NCBI RefSeq assembly: GCF_017654505.1 | Contig: NC_054548.1 | Span: 23,477,870 to 23,541,869, forward strand | Length of the DNA: 64,000 bases | Direction of reading: 5' to 3' | DNA from: Polyodon spathula | Lineage: Eukaryota > Chordata > Actinopteri > Acipenseriformes > Polyodontidae | Part shown: positions 24,563 to 36,085 of the stretch, one piece after another | Numbering within the stretch: position 1 is the stretch's first letter | Layout of the letters: each line of letters starts with the position of its first letter | Translations under genes and position numbers: made by a program | The notes under the pieces: generated by a model | What the model was told of the DNA's origin: nothing | The model's input: the letters and a program-made list of their open reading frames with translations, nothing else | Database searches by the model: none

Positions 24563-26033
24563 TACGTGTGCTTTTCTTTGGAGTTTGAATGAATTAAAAT
24601 GGTGTGCTGCTTTTTATATGAAAAATGAGAAAAAGAGGGTTGTGTAAAAGACTTATATTGGACCCTGACACCCCCGATAAAACGAGAGAGTGGTTGTACA
24701 GTATGTGTTAGCCTATTTGTTTTTCTATGGGTCTCTCGCTATATCGCAGTTCTCAATATATAGCAGATTTAAACTGGACCCCGACACCCGCGAGTGGGTG
24801 GTGTACTGATTAAACAAACATTTACCAGTTGTGGCAAGCTATTTATTGCAGTTTTCTTTCAGGCCCAAATCTGCAGAATGAGAAGGCAAAACTAGTTCTC
24901 TCCCTCTCTCATGCTCAGTTGAGCACCACAGAGCTGTGGACAGCTCCCTATGTAGTCATTGCTCCTAGCAATGCGTTTGCTCCCTCACTCAGCACTTTAG
25001 TACCCACTGTCTGCTGCCTGCTGAAACAAATATCCAGACCAGGTGCCTAATGAGGTATTATAATTGAAAATGCATTCCACACAAGGCTCCTGGTCAATTA
25101 ATTATCCCCACATACTCACAGGGCAGACTAGTCAGAACAGCTGGCCCTGCCCTACTGACATACTCGTTAGCTTTTCTTAGATCTGGAAGCCTCAGTTGAT
25201 CCATTTAAGATTCTTGTACTTTTGTAGTAGTCAAGATCTGACAGAGCTCAATTAAGGTACAAATTAATATGAAGGTAATACAACTAAGTAATGCAGCCTC
25301 AACTTGCATAGATGTATATGTTGTAACCCCCATTATGTATTATTCCTTGCATTGTTAAAATAGTTTTAAGTACAGCAAATATACATCTGACTATTTTGTT
25401 ATCATTAAAAAAAAAAAACTGGCTGTTGTGTTGGATGTGCCTGTTGCTCCCAAGAGCCTGCTGTTGTGTTGTTGGTTTGGTTAGCTTGTTCACGCTGTCA
25501 TGTTTTTTTTTTTTTTTTTTTTTTTTATTTTACTGAGATGTTGTGTAAAGTAGTTTATTCATTCTATTTAATTGTTAACCCAGGAATCGGGTTCTTGAAG
25601 GGCTCTTTTCTAGTTTTTGTCTAATATTCTAGTGGATAGCTGGAACTTGGGCAAAGTTTCAAGTGTGTGTAATTAATACAAATAACTTAATATATTTTAA
25701 AAAATCATTGGGGTAAACATCTATAGTTCTATTTCCGAATGCTTCGATTATTGTACACATTTTCAATTTAACACATAATGTAATGGATGTGGTGTATCCA
25801 GATACTAAGTTACTTTTGTTGGGCACTACCATTTGCTTCCTTGTTGGTTTCCTTTCTTTACGCTCACAGCCAGCCTTGCAAAACCAAAGGTCTTGTGGCT
25901 GAGACTTATATGGTATTATGGTCTTTCTGAATACAGACAAGAGGGATCGGAGCAGTGGAGCAGCACTGGAGAACCGAGGAAGGGAAAAGACTAGGCGAGC
26001 AGTAGAGTTTTAGATGAACTGGAGCGGATGGAT
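24563..26033. other. No gene seen; poly-T at 25503-25526
   Basis: No recognisable protein motif. The last 90 bases before 26034 are more GC-rich and could be the divergent upstream part of the LTR arm that starts there, but they do not align by eye with the other arm. Confidence 0.4.
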
Positions 26034-26714
26034 GTTTTGTTTATTTGTCAGCTAATTGTCATTGTTTGTTCCGCTAGACAGCTAACATAAACCGAGAGCT
26101 GTCGCTGGATGCCAACACCAAACCCCGGACTACACTCACCTACTGTTACTTCTGTGTTTGTCTTTCACCACTCACTTGCACTAGAGCACTTACTGTCAGG
26201 AGATGTGTCTGTGTTGTGTATTGTGTGTTTAAAAAGTGTCTTATTATTTGAGGACTGTAACCCTCCTTTTGCACAATGCAATACACATTGATGTGTAGAG
26301 CCAGTGCTTATTATTTAAAGTGTTGTTGAACAACCCAGCTGAAAATAAAGAGCTGTTAATTGTCAACTGTCATGTGTGTTTGTTTTCCAGAGCACTGCGT
26401 CATCACTACACCTGCGCACTGCAAACCACTCGTTCACAGGAAGTAATACAACAGTCTGCAGATTTGGTGGATGTCACAGAGGAAGGAGCTATCTTGATCC
26501 TTTATGAAGCTTAGTTTATAGCACCAATTTGTATTAGAGCTCAATAAAAAAATCCAGTAATTATTAAACGTTTTGGAGGTACTGTGTGGGGGATTTGGGG
26601 TTAATGTTAAGGGGTGCAGAGACATTTTATTATTATTAAGCTTATTTCCATGTAAGTGGAATAACACCCTTAAAATAAATAAAATAAAAAATCCCTTGAT
26701 CCCTCATCCCTGCA
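26034..26714 (+). repeat. Left arm of a ~680-bp inverted duplication (LTR 3' part plus flank)
   Basis: This arm is inverse-complementary, at visibly high identity with scattered substitutions and small indels, to 27356-28027. It holds the 3' part of an LTR to 26438 (ending CGTTCACA), then GGAAG, then the same flanking sequence as the right arm up to 'gatccctcatccctgcag'. Because the copy includes the GGAAG/CTTCC target site and flank, it derives from the right-hand insertion locus (or the reverse) and is not an independent LTR insertion. Confidence 0.9.
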
Positions 26715-27395
26715 GGGAGGCCGGCCACGAGGGAATTGCAGTAGTCAAGGCAGGACAGTACCAGGGCCTGAACTAGAAACTGAGTGGAGTAGTTGGTGAG
26801 GAAAGGGCGAATTCTGTGTATATTGCTGAGGAAGAAGCGACAGGAGCACGCCAGAGTAGAGATGTGCTGAGAGTAGGAGAGGGAGGAGTCGAGGGTAACA
26901 CTGAGGTTCTTGGTGGATGAGGAGAGAGAGATGGTGGTGGATTCAAGAGTGATATGGTAGACAGAGGGGGGGAAGGAGAGGAAGATATGGTTATAGAAAT
27001 TGAGCCGTTTTTGTAGAAAAAGAGCAAGAGGTAATGGGAGAGTCATGCCAGGACACACAGTACGTGTGATCAGAGAGGTAGGAGGAGAACCAGGCAATAG
27101 CAGTGCCAGAGAGACCCAGGTTGGCATGGGTGTAAAAGGCAACAGAGGTTAAGGAGAATTAGGACAGAGGAGAGGGAGACGGCACAGACGAAGAGTGAAG
27201 GAGAGGAGAACAGTTTCAGTGGAGTGTGCTGGGCGAAAAGTGGATTGGAGGGGGCCGAGCAGAGAATGTTTTGACAGGAAAGCAGACAGCTGGTGATGTA
27301 CAACTCGCTGGAGGGTTTTAGAGAGGAAAGGGAGAAGGTAGACAGGATGGTAGTTCTGGAGGGATGAGGGATCAAGGGATTTTTTATTTTTTTTT
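26702..27395 (-). pseudogene. L2/CR1-clade LINE reverse transcriptase fragment
   Basis: On the minus strand the frame pieces read LDPSSLQNYHPV and LLPFLSKTLQRVVHHQLS, then LSKHSLLGPLQS and RPAHSTETVLLS, then LSGTAIAWFSSYLSD. NLSVTLDSSLSYSQHIS, FFLSNIHRIRPFL and QALVLSCLDYCNSLVAGL follow. These are successive blocks of the reverse transcriptase of L2/CR1-like LINEs, from domain 1 to the region after the catalytic YxDD motif. The catalytic block itself and parts between are deleted, and frames change several times. It lies in the spacer of the inverted duplication and its 5' end enters the right arm. Confidence 0.82.
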
Positions 27396-28027
27396 TAAGA
27401 TAGAGGTGATTCCACTTATATGGAAATAAGCTTAATAATAGAATGTCTCTGTACCCCTTAACTTTGACCCCAAATCCCTCACACAGTACCTCCAAAATGT
27501 TAAATAATTACTGGATTTTTTATTGAGCTCTAATACAAATTGGTGCTGTAAACGGCTTCATAAAGGATCAAGATAGCTCCTTCCTCTGTGCCAAATCTTC
27601 AGACTGTTATATTACTTCCTGTGAATGAGTGGTTTGCAGTGCGCAGGTGTAGTGATGCAGTGCTCTGGAAAACAAACACATACAAGACAGTTCACAATGA
27701 AACAGCTCTTTATTTTCAGCTGGGTTGTGTGTCAACAACACTTTAAATAATAAGCACTGGCTCTACACATTAGTGTGTATTGCATTGTGCAAAAGGAGGG
27801 TTACAGTCCCCAAATAATAAGACACTTTTTAAACGCACAATACACAACACAGACACATCTCCTGACAGTGAGTGCTCTAGTGCAAGTGAGTGGTGAAAGA
27901 CAAACACAGAGGTAACAGTAGGTGAGTGTAGTCCGGGGTTTGGTGCTGGTGTGCAGTGACAGCTCCCAGTTCATAATAGCCATCTAGCAGAACAAACAAT
28001 GACAATTAGCTGACAAACAAACAAAAC
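27356..28027 (-). repeat. Right arm of the inverted duplication
   Basis: Inverse complement of 26034-26714. It contains LINE-flank sequence (27356-27614), the CTTCC target site (27615-27619) and the 3' two-thirds of the LTR at 27620-28381. The LTR continues beyond the arm for another 354 bases, so only part of it was duplicated. Confidence 0.9.
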
Positions 28028-28381
28028 ATGAAACACTTGCGGTACTTTTAATTCTCCTTTGCTTACGGTCCTTATAGTTTAACCATCAAAACCAAGGAAC
28101 AGATTGCTGGGGCAACATCCCCTAAATACCCTCTGTCATGCCCTCTTTCGGTGGCGAGGCCAATCACATCTCCTCCAATCGATGACTGACACATCACCTA
28201 CCACATTAAAGCGATGACTTCTGGTATCATGGCCCCACCCCCTTCCTGAATGTCCAGCTTCTGACTGGTCCTGGAATGAGCTGTCAAACCATCCATTCCG
28301 GGCCACTCTGTTCTGGTTATACAAAACCATCACAGATTGGGAGGGAGATTGTTGATGAGGATTCATTTATTCTCTGTCACA
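27620..28381 (-). mobile_element. Solo LTR with perfect 5-bp target duplication (CTTCC)
   Basis: The element starts TGTGAATGAG and ends TCTGTCACA on the plus strand, so on the minus strand it begins TGTGACAGAG and ends ..TTCACA. CTTCC flanks it at 27615-27619 and 28382-28386. On the minus strand a TATTTAGGGG box near 28110 precedes a polyadenylation-type CTGAAAATAAAGAG near 27710. It shares the GCTAGA(C/T)(A/G)GCTA block and the CCRAACCCCGG-like block with the LTR at 42826. There is no internal region, so it is a product of LTR-LTR recombination. Confidence 0.85.
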
Positions 28382-28386
28382 CTTCC

Positions 28387-29617
28387 CAAAACTGATTTTG
28401 CCTCAACAAAGTCCCAGAGAGAATAATTCCTAACACACACTACTCCAGCCTTATTTACATAGTAGCCTTCCAATTCACAGCACAAGTGATTTTTTGTATC
28501 ACCATCAGGCATTTTCATAATATTTTACCCCCTGCAGAGAAAGTTGTAAACTAAAAGTCAGGCAACTTAGGGAAATAATTAATGGCTGCAAATATACCTT
28601 GGCTTGGTAAGCAGGATAGTGTGCTCTGCAGATTTCCACAGGGTCTCTGCAGTGGTGTGCCAACTATGCGATACCAGGATCCTGTAAGAGCCAAACAGAT
28701 GAAGTTCAGCAATTCATTTTCTATTAGGAACTGGACAAGCACCGATGGACCAAATAGGCTCCAATCATTCATGCCTTTTTATGTTCTTATTTGTTATGAT
28801 TTCTTTGAATATCAAGGCACGTCTCTGAGCCCAGAGCTCCTTAAAGTTCTCAAAGAGTAGTGCATATGAGCTGGTCAGAAATTCAACAGAGCAAATGCTT
28901 TCATAAACCAACGAATCTTAGGTAGTTCCTTGACAAAACTCTGTGTTCATGTACAGTAAGTAGAATGAACAGATTGATAAGCTATGGACGAATGCAGCAA
29001 ACAGAAAACAAGACTATATTTTAGCAATTGAACATGATTATGGGACCTACAGCTTTAAAGTTCTGCTGGGTGGGCATTCATCTCTGCCAAAACAAATTTA
29101 CTCAACTCATGTGCCCTGCTACCCTGGTTATTCACAGGATTTGCAGAGTGCCCTATAAATCAAAACTGTCTGTATCTTTTCACATTCTGGATCTACCGCT
29201 ATAAATCAATGCCTCTAACTAAGAACTCCTAGTAGGTGGATAATGTTGTGCTCATCTATGTCCTTTTCTTTCAAATAGCACTGAGCTTGTGCACCTGGAC
29301 TTCTTTTTGCTGTTTTCCATTTAACTGAAAATGAAATTTCTCACTGGTCTATAACAGCGCAAGCACTGAAGTTAATCTTTTAATTATTTTTTTCTGCCAA
29401 AGGCCATGTTAAGATTTCAATTTTCTTTCAAAAAATTGTTTTTTTCAATAGTTCAAAAGACCCTATGCACTACATTTGCCACTATCAGTAGCACTGTGGG
29501 TCATCTGCCAAAGCCTTTGATCTAGCATCTTCTAACATTCAGTCTTCAAACAACACCCTTGTGCACATTTACGTAGCCCTTGATAATCTGTAGACCAATC
29601 AGGGGCACAAAATACTT
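28387..29617. other. No gene seen
   Basis: No protein motif or repeat end recognised; a 92-codon open stretch at 28582 is featureless. Confidence 0.4.
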
Positions 29618-29622
29618 ACTTG

Positions 29623-30188
29623 TGTGACCAGGATGACTGGTGGTGACGTCAGACTAGAAGACAGTGGACAACAGTGCTGGGGTAATGAAAGCGTTGCTTG
29701 CACCGGTTTATTGCAAATAAAAGGTTTAAACAGAAAACAAAACACAGAACAAACGAAGCAGCTTGTTGGCCAAACCAAACAGACAAAACAAAACACTAAC
29801 AACAAACAAGTATCGTGCTGGTTTAAAGCCAGCACAAGTAACAATTGTTTACTTTAGTTTACAGATTTACTTCCTCTCTCTATTCCAGTTCTCCACTTTG
29901 AACACCCAACCCCCAATGAGTGATTCATACATCTATATATACAGCTGTGCCAGGATTCAATTACTAATTAACCATTCACTTGAATCCCAGCACGTGAATT
30001 GATCTGTGCGATCCCCGTGCTCACATACTAATACAGTTTTTCTGCACATGAAATGATTGTGTAATCCCCGTGCCTAAAACAACCATATATTTTAAATCAC
30101 CAGTAATAACCCACACTCTGTGCACCAATACATACACACGACAAACAACATATAACACAAAAATAAAGGTGAAGGTCACCCCGCCACA
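29623..30188 (-). mobile_element. Solo LTR with perfect 5-bp target duplication (ACTTG)
   Basis: ACTTG flanks at 29618-29622 and 30189-30193 enclose a 566-bp element. It reads TGTGACCAGG on the left and CCGCCACA on the right, giving TGTGNC inverted termini. On the minus strand a TATATATAG box near 29940 precedes AATAAACC (29712-29705), the right order for an LTR transcribed leftwards. A related fragment starts at 32878. Confidence 0.85.
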
Positions 30189-30193
30189 ACTTG

Positions 30194-32877
30194 TCAAAAG
30201 GCATTCCTCAAAGCAACACAGCTGGCTCGTGTTTCAATGCAGCTATCTACTTGTTCTATAGTAAAATATTATGTTCTATAGTTAAAAAAAAACATATGCT
30301 TTAAAAAGTGGAAAAACAATGAGAAGAAAAGTGTCTTAGGCACTTGGGTTATCTTAAGTTCAACAGGACACCTTTGGTTTTCATTATGTATCACAAAATC
30401 AATTTTAAACTGCCTATTTTATTGTATACCCAACTATTTTTTAAAACCAATTGCCATGTGTAGATTTTCCAACAGTACACCCCTGGAAAAGACTATTGTA
30501 TCACCCAATACTGCTTAAGTTCATCACTGTCAGTGTAGCCTCATGCTTCATGATTAGCCAAGTGTAACATACTGTAACTTAAAGGTTCACCAGATGGTCT
30601 CAGAACTGAGACCTTGCAAAATCTGTTTCAACTTTTACCTACATTATAATACCATTACTGTATATCTATGTGTGCAAGTCACTATAATTGAACTACAGCC
30701 TCCACAATGCACTAAACTCCAGGCATTTTCTGACAAATGAATACTTGAGACCCATGTGTGGAATATAAATATGGAGATTGCTTTCTTTGTATTTTATGAT
30801 TTAAAGCATTTTTTTCCTCTATTTGGAACAGGAGCTGTTAAATGAAAAAGTAATCAATAGAGCCAAGTTTTGTAAATCTAAAACAATAATTAAAAAATAA
30901 AAAAAAAATAAACATTGGACAGTCATTTATATCATTAGTTTGCTTGTTTAAGTTATCTGTTCATTCCAAGTCCTGATTTATTTATTTATGTATTTATTTT
31001 TTTCGGAGGGGGGGGGGGTTCTGGATTTCACTACATGTACAGTAATAGAAGTGGACTGGTTTCCAGCATGACCAGTTGAAAAACAGTACAACTAACTCAC
31101 CGGTTGGTAATTGCAAATATATGCTACCTATCAGCAATTAGGACACCCTCCTGAAAATCAACATTTCAAGTATGACTTCTTTTTCGAATTCTTCAGAGGC
31201 CCTTTAAATTTTCAGATGGCATTTCAAAATTTAACAACCTTTTTTACTGTGACTACTATTAATAATACCAGTATTTCAGAGCTATATATACCCACTGATT
31301 TGCAAGTGCTGAATCCGCATTGAGAGATTAGACCTGGATTTTTTTTTTTTTTATGGGATGAATATCAAAAGCATTTTCAGGCATGGGAGCAGAGACTAAT
31401 TGCCTTTTAATTCTGAAGCACTCGATCATTCAAGTTACTCTTCTTCTGAATAATTATAATAGGTTTTGTTATATAATTTAACCAATGTCTCATATGCTAA
31501 ATGAGATTTCAGGTCCTGTGAAAAATAATAATTTCTCCCGTAAATCTGGTGAAGCCTTGGAGTCCATTGCATCTAATAGTTTTACATCCAGACCTCCCCT
31601 AAGTAAGTTGAATTCATATCTTTGGAATGAACACATCTTATTGGGGGAGGATAATTTATTTTTATTTCATCCCGGTTTATTCCTCAAATGTATTTTTATT
31701 ATTATTGTTGTTTTTGTCGTTTGTTCAGTTACTTCTGTTTCTATCACTGCATGTGTGAAGGCAACTTGATCTTCTATAGACTTTCCAAAACAGATTCCAG
31801 TCTTCTCATGCTTTTTCAAGATTAAATCGAGCTTAGTCAGATGTGATTTCCATTGTATTTGCCAATGCATGACTAGGTTTACTGATTTACTCACTTTTCT
31901 CATACCAAATAATTCTCCAAGTACTTTATCAAGCTTGACGTGTATCAGCTGAAATAAAATATAGTCTGATTGATTTCCAGCCTGTATATTGAAGCTGAGG
32001 GAAATCCAGGTGCATTTTCTCTGGGGATAAAACTGTAATAATATACACTGTGCTGGTGGCTACAAACTGCTGATTGTGGAAAATTCAAAACCAGTCTTTC
32101 TTTCATTCTTTCACCTTTTTATGCATTCTCTTTCTTATACATGCTTTACCACTCATTTTGAAATTGGGTATTTGATTGATGTAGTTTTCAAAAACATAAT
32201 GGATTTTTTAAAACGGCTAAATGTACTGTATTTACTATTTCAGCTGAATCAAATAAGCATCATATTTAGAAGATAAATGTAAACTGTCAGAGGCTGGGAA
32301 AAACCCTGGAGCTTCAGTTGGCCCAGGATCCAGACCCCAGGCTTAGAGTTCAGCAACCTACCATTCTAGTTATTGCACCTTGCTGTTTTAAAACGCGTTA
32401 AACCCCTTCAAAATGAAAAGGCCTCTTGCAATAAAGGTATTTATTCATGACATGTCTTTGCATTTATTTGTATGAAACATGAGGAGACACAGAGAGTGGT
32501 GAGAATATGAAATGGGTTGCCTAGTCATGTTGTTGAGGCAGAATCATTTGTGTTAACTGGTTCACTGGTGTGAGTCTTATTTTGTGGATTAGCCCGGAAT
32601 GATTCACTCAGTACAAGAATTAGTTTAATACTAATACTTTATTCAACTTCAAACTCAGCATGCAGTACGGAAAAGGCATTGATCGCATATAATTACCAAT
32701 TTTGGACACAAGAGAGTGTGCAGTCTTCATTTTTTCTCTGCTAACTAAACAAGCCTTTTTATTCCTAACCTGTGGTTACATCATTCTTCAGAAATCCTTT
32801 CTTTTGTAACTTTTATCGATTACAGTTTTGTTTCCTCTTGAGTCATCAAATAAAATCACAATTCATGCATTTGACAC
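30194..32877. other. No gene seen; possible SINE head at 32285-32385 (minus)
   Basis: On the minus strand 32285-32385 reads 'agaatggtaggttgctgaac' and 'ggggtctggatcctgggcc', resembling tRNA A- and B-boxes. No tail was recognised. A G-rich run lies at about 31007-31018. Otherwise unassigned. Confidence 0.35.
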
Positions 32878-33035
32878 TGTGACAAGAAGGCTTTGTGGTG
32901 ACATCAGACCTGGAAGAAGTAACACATACAGACAGTACTGCAGGTTATGAAAGTGCCGCTTGCACGTTTTCTGAATAAATAAAAAGTTTAAACAGTTGAA
33001 CAAAACAAAACACTGCACAGAAACAAAAAAGCACA
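32878..33035 (-). mobile_element. LTR fragment related to 29623-30188
   Basis: TGTGACAAGAAGG opens a block that matches 29623-29780 closely (GGTGACATCAGAC, then ATGAAAG, GCTTGCAC, AATAAA and AGTTTAAACAG). Similarity ends at about 33035. No opposite terminus or target duplication was found, so it is truncated or rearranged. Confidence 0.65.
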
Positions 33036-33094
33036 GCGATCAAAGCAAATACCATTATATTGCATTATATTGCAACTTGTAACATGGTTGTAGC

Positions 33095-33173
33095 ATTTTA
33101 ACATATTGCCCGGGCAATGCCCAGTACAACATCCACTGCGGCCATTGTTTAGTGGACGTTGTCCTTGTTAAAA
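33095..33173. repeat. Nested imperfect hairpin region
   Basis: TTTTAACA pairs with TTGTTAAAA across the whole interval. Inside are the perfect palindrome ATTGCCCGGGCAAT (33105-33118) and CAACATCCACT paired with AGTGGACGTTG. It may be a MITE end or a folded RNA; no evidence separates these. Confidence 0.5.
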
Positions 33174-33269
33174 GGTGTAGCTGCTAAGGATTTAATATTA
33201 ATATTCTTACCTCTGACATTTTCACTTCTCCAGTTATCACTGAATGCTACTCTGCCCTGGCATTTATTT

Positions 33270-33335
33270 ACAATACTTTACAGTAGCCCCAACGCTCATT
33301 GGAGCCCGACGACTATTTGAGACATTTATTATGTA
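33270..33335. repeat. CAGTAGCCCCA repeat module, copy 1
   Basis: CAGTAGCCCCAACGC, then ATTGGAGCCCGACGACTATT, aligns with 36016-36085 (CAGTAGCCCCAGCGC, ATTAGAGACCCGGC..). It looks like the subterminal region of a DNA transposon family that I cannot name. Confidence 0.45.
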
Positions 33336-33489
33336 AGATCACTAACATCTGCAAATTCAGATGCAATCATGAAAAAGCTGCCTGCACATAACCTCATAGA
33401 AGCGAGTAAATTATAACATTCCAGCAATATCATTAAAGGTTGTGTCAGTGGGTAATAACAGTTTGTATTGTACACCCCCAATAAACATT

Positions 33490-33493
<4 letters not shown>

Positions 33494-33557
<64 letters not shown>
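33494..33557. repeat. (TA)n microsatellite
   Basis: About 32 TA units directly before the mosaic Tc1. Confidence 0.95.
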
Positions 33558-33559
<2 letters not shown>

Positions 33560-33649
33560 TTTATCTACACATCCTACCTCACAACTTCCAAGTGAAAAAA
33601 TATTCTACAAATTTGTAAAAAAATGAATAATAAATAAAAACTGAAATAG

Positions 33650-34850
33650 CTTGGTTGGATAAGTGTCCAACCAAGAAGGATGGGTATAAACAAACATCAA
33701 AGGCCTTGAATATCGCTTGGAGCACAGGCAAGACGATTATTAAGAAGTGGATGGTGTATGGCACCATCAAGACCCTGCCTAGATCAGGCCGTCCTTCCAA
33801 ATGGATGACCGAGCAAGAAGGAGACTGATCAGAGAGGCACGCAGGAGATTCTGTAGACATGCGGCAAAATGTTTTGTGGTCTAATGAAACTAAAATTGAA
33901 CTTTTTGGCCTAAATGCAAACCAAACACAGCGCATCACCCAAAGACACCATCCCTACTTTGAAGCATGGTGGTGGCAGCATCATGTTATGGGGAATATTT
34001 CTCATCATGGCTAATGAACAATGTCCTTGAGTGGCCCAGTCAGAGCCCTGACCTAAATCCAATCCAAAATTTGTGGCAAGACGGAGACTGATCAGAGAGG
34101 CTACCAACAGGCCAATGGCAACTTTGCAAGAGCTACAGGCTTTTATGGCCAAGACTGGTCAAAGTGTGCATGTGACAACAACATCCCAAGCACTCCACAA
34201 ATCTGGCCTGTATTTTACTCAAGAAAACCCACCTTGAATCCCATTTGAAGTATGCAACAAAACACTCAGGAGATTCTGTAGCCATGTGGCAAAAACGTTT
34301 TATGGTCTGACAAAACTAAAATGGAACTTTTTGGTCTGAATGCAAAACGTTATGTTTGGCGCAAACCCAACACAGCTCATCCCCCAAAGAACACCATCCC
34401 TACTGTGAAGCATGGTGGTGGCAACATCATTTTATGGGGATGTTTCTCATCAGCAGGGACTGGGGCACTTGTCAGGATAGAAGGGAAAATGAATGGAGCA
34501 AAGTAAAGAGAAGTCCTTGAGAAAATCCTGCTGCCCTCTGCAAGAAAGCTGAAACTGGAATGGAAGTTTACCTTTCAGCATGACAACGACCCAAAGTACA
34601 CAGCCAAAGCCTCACTGGAGTGGCTAAGGAACGAACACGTCAATGTCCTTGAGTGGCCCAGTCAGAGCCTCGACCTAAATCCAATCGAAAATTTGTGCAT
34701 GACTTGAAGATTACTGTCCAACACTCCCAAAGGAACTCGACAGAGCTTGAACAGTTTTGTAAAGAAGAATGGTCAAATATTATCAAATCTAGGTGTGCAA
34801 AGTTGGTAGAGACCTATCCCAATATATAATTTTTTTTCTCAATAAAAACT
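33650..34850 (+). mobile_element. Mosaic Tc1-like transposon with an internal partial copy
   Basis: The plus strand encodes an N-terminal helix-turn-helix (GYKQTSKALNIAWSTGK, then IKTLPRSGRPSK) at about 33690-33810. At 33818 a block 'ggagactgatcagagagg' leads into shortened catalytic sequence, then recurs at 34084, after which the normal order resumes: [37 protein letters not shown] (decayed first aspartate region) and [16 protein letters not shown]. It then runs [18 protein letters not shown] (second aspartate) and [13 protein letters not shown], which carries the third acidic residue. Stops and a frameshift after NPIENL make it inactive. A plausible right part reaches about 34850; clear terminal repeats were not found. 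AT arrays lie on both sides, consistent with TA targeting. Confidence 0.85.
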
Positions 34851-34978
34851 TTTTTACCCTTAACAGTGTGGTGTATAGATAAATGGAAAAAAATCCTCAT
34901 ATAAACGTATGAAACTCTGAGGCACTGACCCAACAAAATGTGAAAAAAGTTCAAGGGGGTGTAGTCTTTCTATAGGCA

Positions 34979-34981
<3 letters not shown>

Positions 34982-35036
<55 letters not shown>
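34982..35036. repeat. (TA)n microsatellite
   Basis: About 27 TA units after the mosaic Tc1. A (TAA)n run follows at about 35127-35160. Confidence 0.95.
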
Positions 35037-35038
<2 letters not shown>

Positions 35039-35122
35039 ATATTAATATATAATATATAATATAATTCCTATACGTTTTGCAAAACGTTGAAGCAAAAGAA
35101 TGCATTTTACACATTTACCACT

Positions 35123-35161
<39 letters not shown>

Positions 35162-35369
35162 GGACATTTATAACATAAATCCACTAAGAGGTGCCCTGTC
35201 GGGACATTTATAGCTTTTTATTTCGCAAATAATTGCAGCCCTTTTTGTTTTTTTTTTTTTTTTTCTTGCATAAAAAAATAAATAAATAAATAAATAATAT
35301 TGTTTTGTTTTAAAATTAATAAAAGCAATAAGTATCATTTTTATTAATACATATTGTATTTATTGTTCA

Positions 35370-35830
35370 CTCTCAAAACATGTACATTGGTAAGCATGGC
35401 CAATCGGTGAAAAATTAACCAACAACGAATACTCATTGTAAAACAACCACAAAAAAAAAAAAAAAAAAATGCAACCCTGCAAATATCGAAAAATAAGTTC
35501 ATACCGTTGGTCCACAACACACACAAAATTCCTTCAAACTGTTTTTAAGATTAACAATAAAATCAATACAAGTAGCAGTTTTATCACAAAATCAAAGCAA
35601 AAGTGACTAATTTGTTTTTATAACGTGTACATTGATAAACAAGAACGCTGGAAAAGGGGCAAAATACAACTCAAATGCACACAATACTGTTAATACAAAA
35701 AAAAAAAAAAAAAACATATACAAATACACCAAAAGGCAACCCTGTTAATATCAGAAAACAAGTTTGTATTTTATTTACATTCAGCACGCTCAAAAAAAGC
35801 TTCACAACTGGTTTTAAAATGAATAACTCC
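35370..35830. repeat. Diverged direct duplication, ~250-bp period
   Basis: Blocks recur in the same order: 'acatgtacattggtaagca' / 'acgtgtacattgataaaca'; a poly-A run; 'gcaaccctgcaaatatcg' / 'gcaaccctgttaatatcag'; 'aaaataagtt' / 'aaaacaagtt'; 'caaactgtttttaag' / 'caactggttttaaaa'. No coding capacity. Confidence 0.55.
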
Positions 35831-35964
35831 TGAAAAAACTGTATGCATTACATGTACCTTGAAAAAAATTTAAATTCAGTTTTCTTATCGTTCATCCTGA
35901 GCTCAGGGTCTCTTCATCGCTGCTGAAAAATAAATTGATATTATGGTGTAATATAGCATTATAT

Positions 35965-36085
35965 TATTCATAACCCGGCGTTTAATAGAAACCCGGCTCC
36001 TATTTACCATATTTCCCAGTAGCCCCAGCGCCTATTAGAGACCCGGCAAGTACTGGAGACTGGCAATTATTTGAAGTTTTATGGT
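35965..36085. repeat. CAGTAGCCCCA repeat module, copy 2 (possible transposon end)
   Basis: Short direct units around 'tattagagacccggc' recur ('tttaatagaaacccggc', 'cctattagagacccggc', 'actggagactggc'), ending 'gaagttttatggta'. Subterminal repeat clusters like this are common in DNA transposon ends, but no opposite end was located. Confidence 0.45.

Noticed and set aside
26034..28027. Fold-back (Foldback/TIR) transposon as explanation of the inverted arms
   Set aside because: The arms carry an LTR with its own target site and flank, which fits segmental inverted duplication better; no target duplication surrounds the whole structure.
32285..32385. tRNA gene on the minus strand
   Set aside because: A- and B-box-like motifs are present but no cloverleaf arms can be formed convincingly; a SINE head is more likely.
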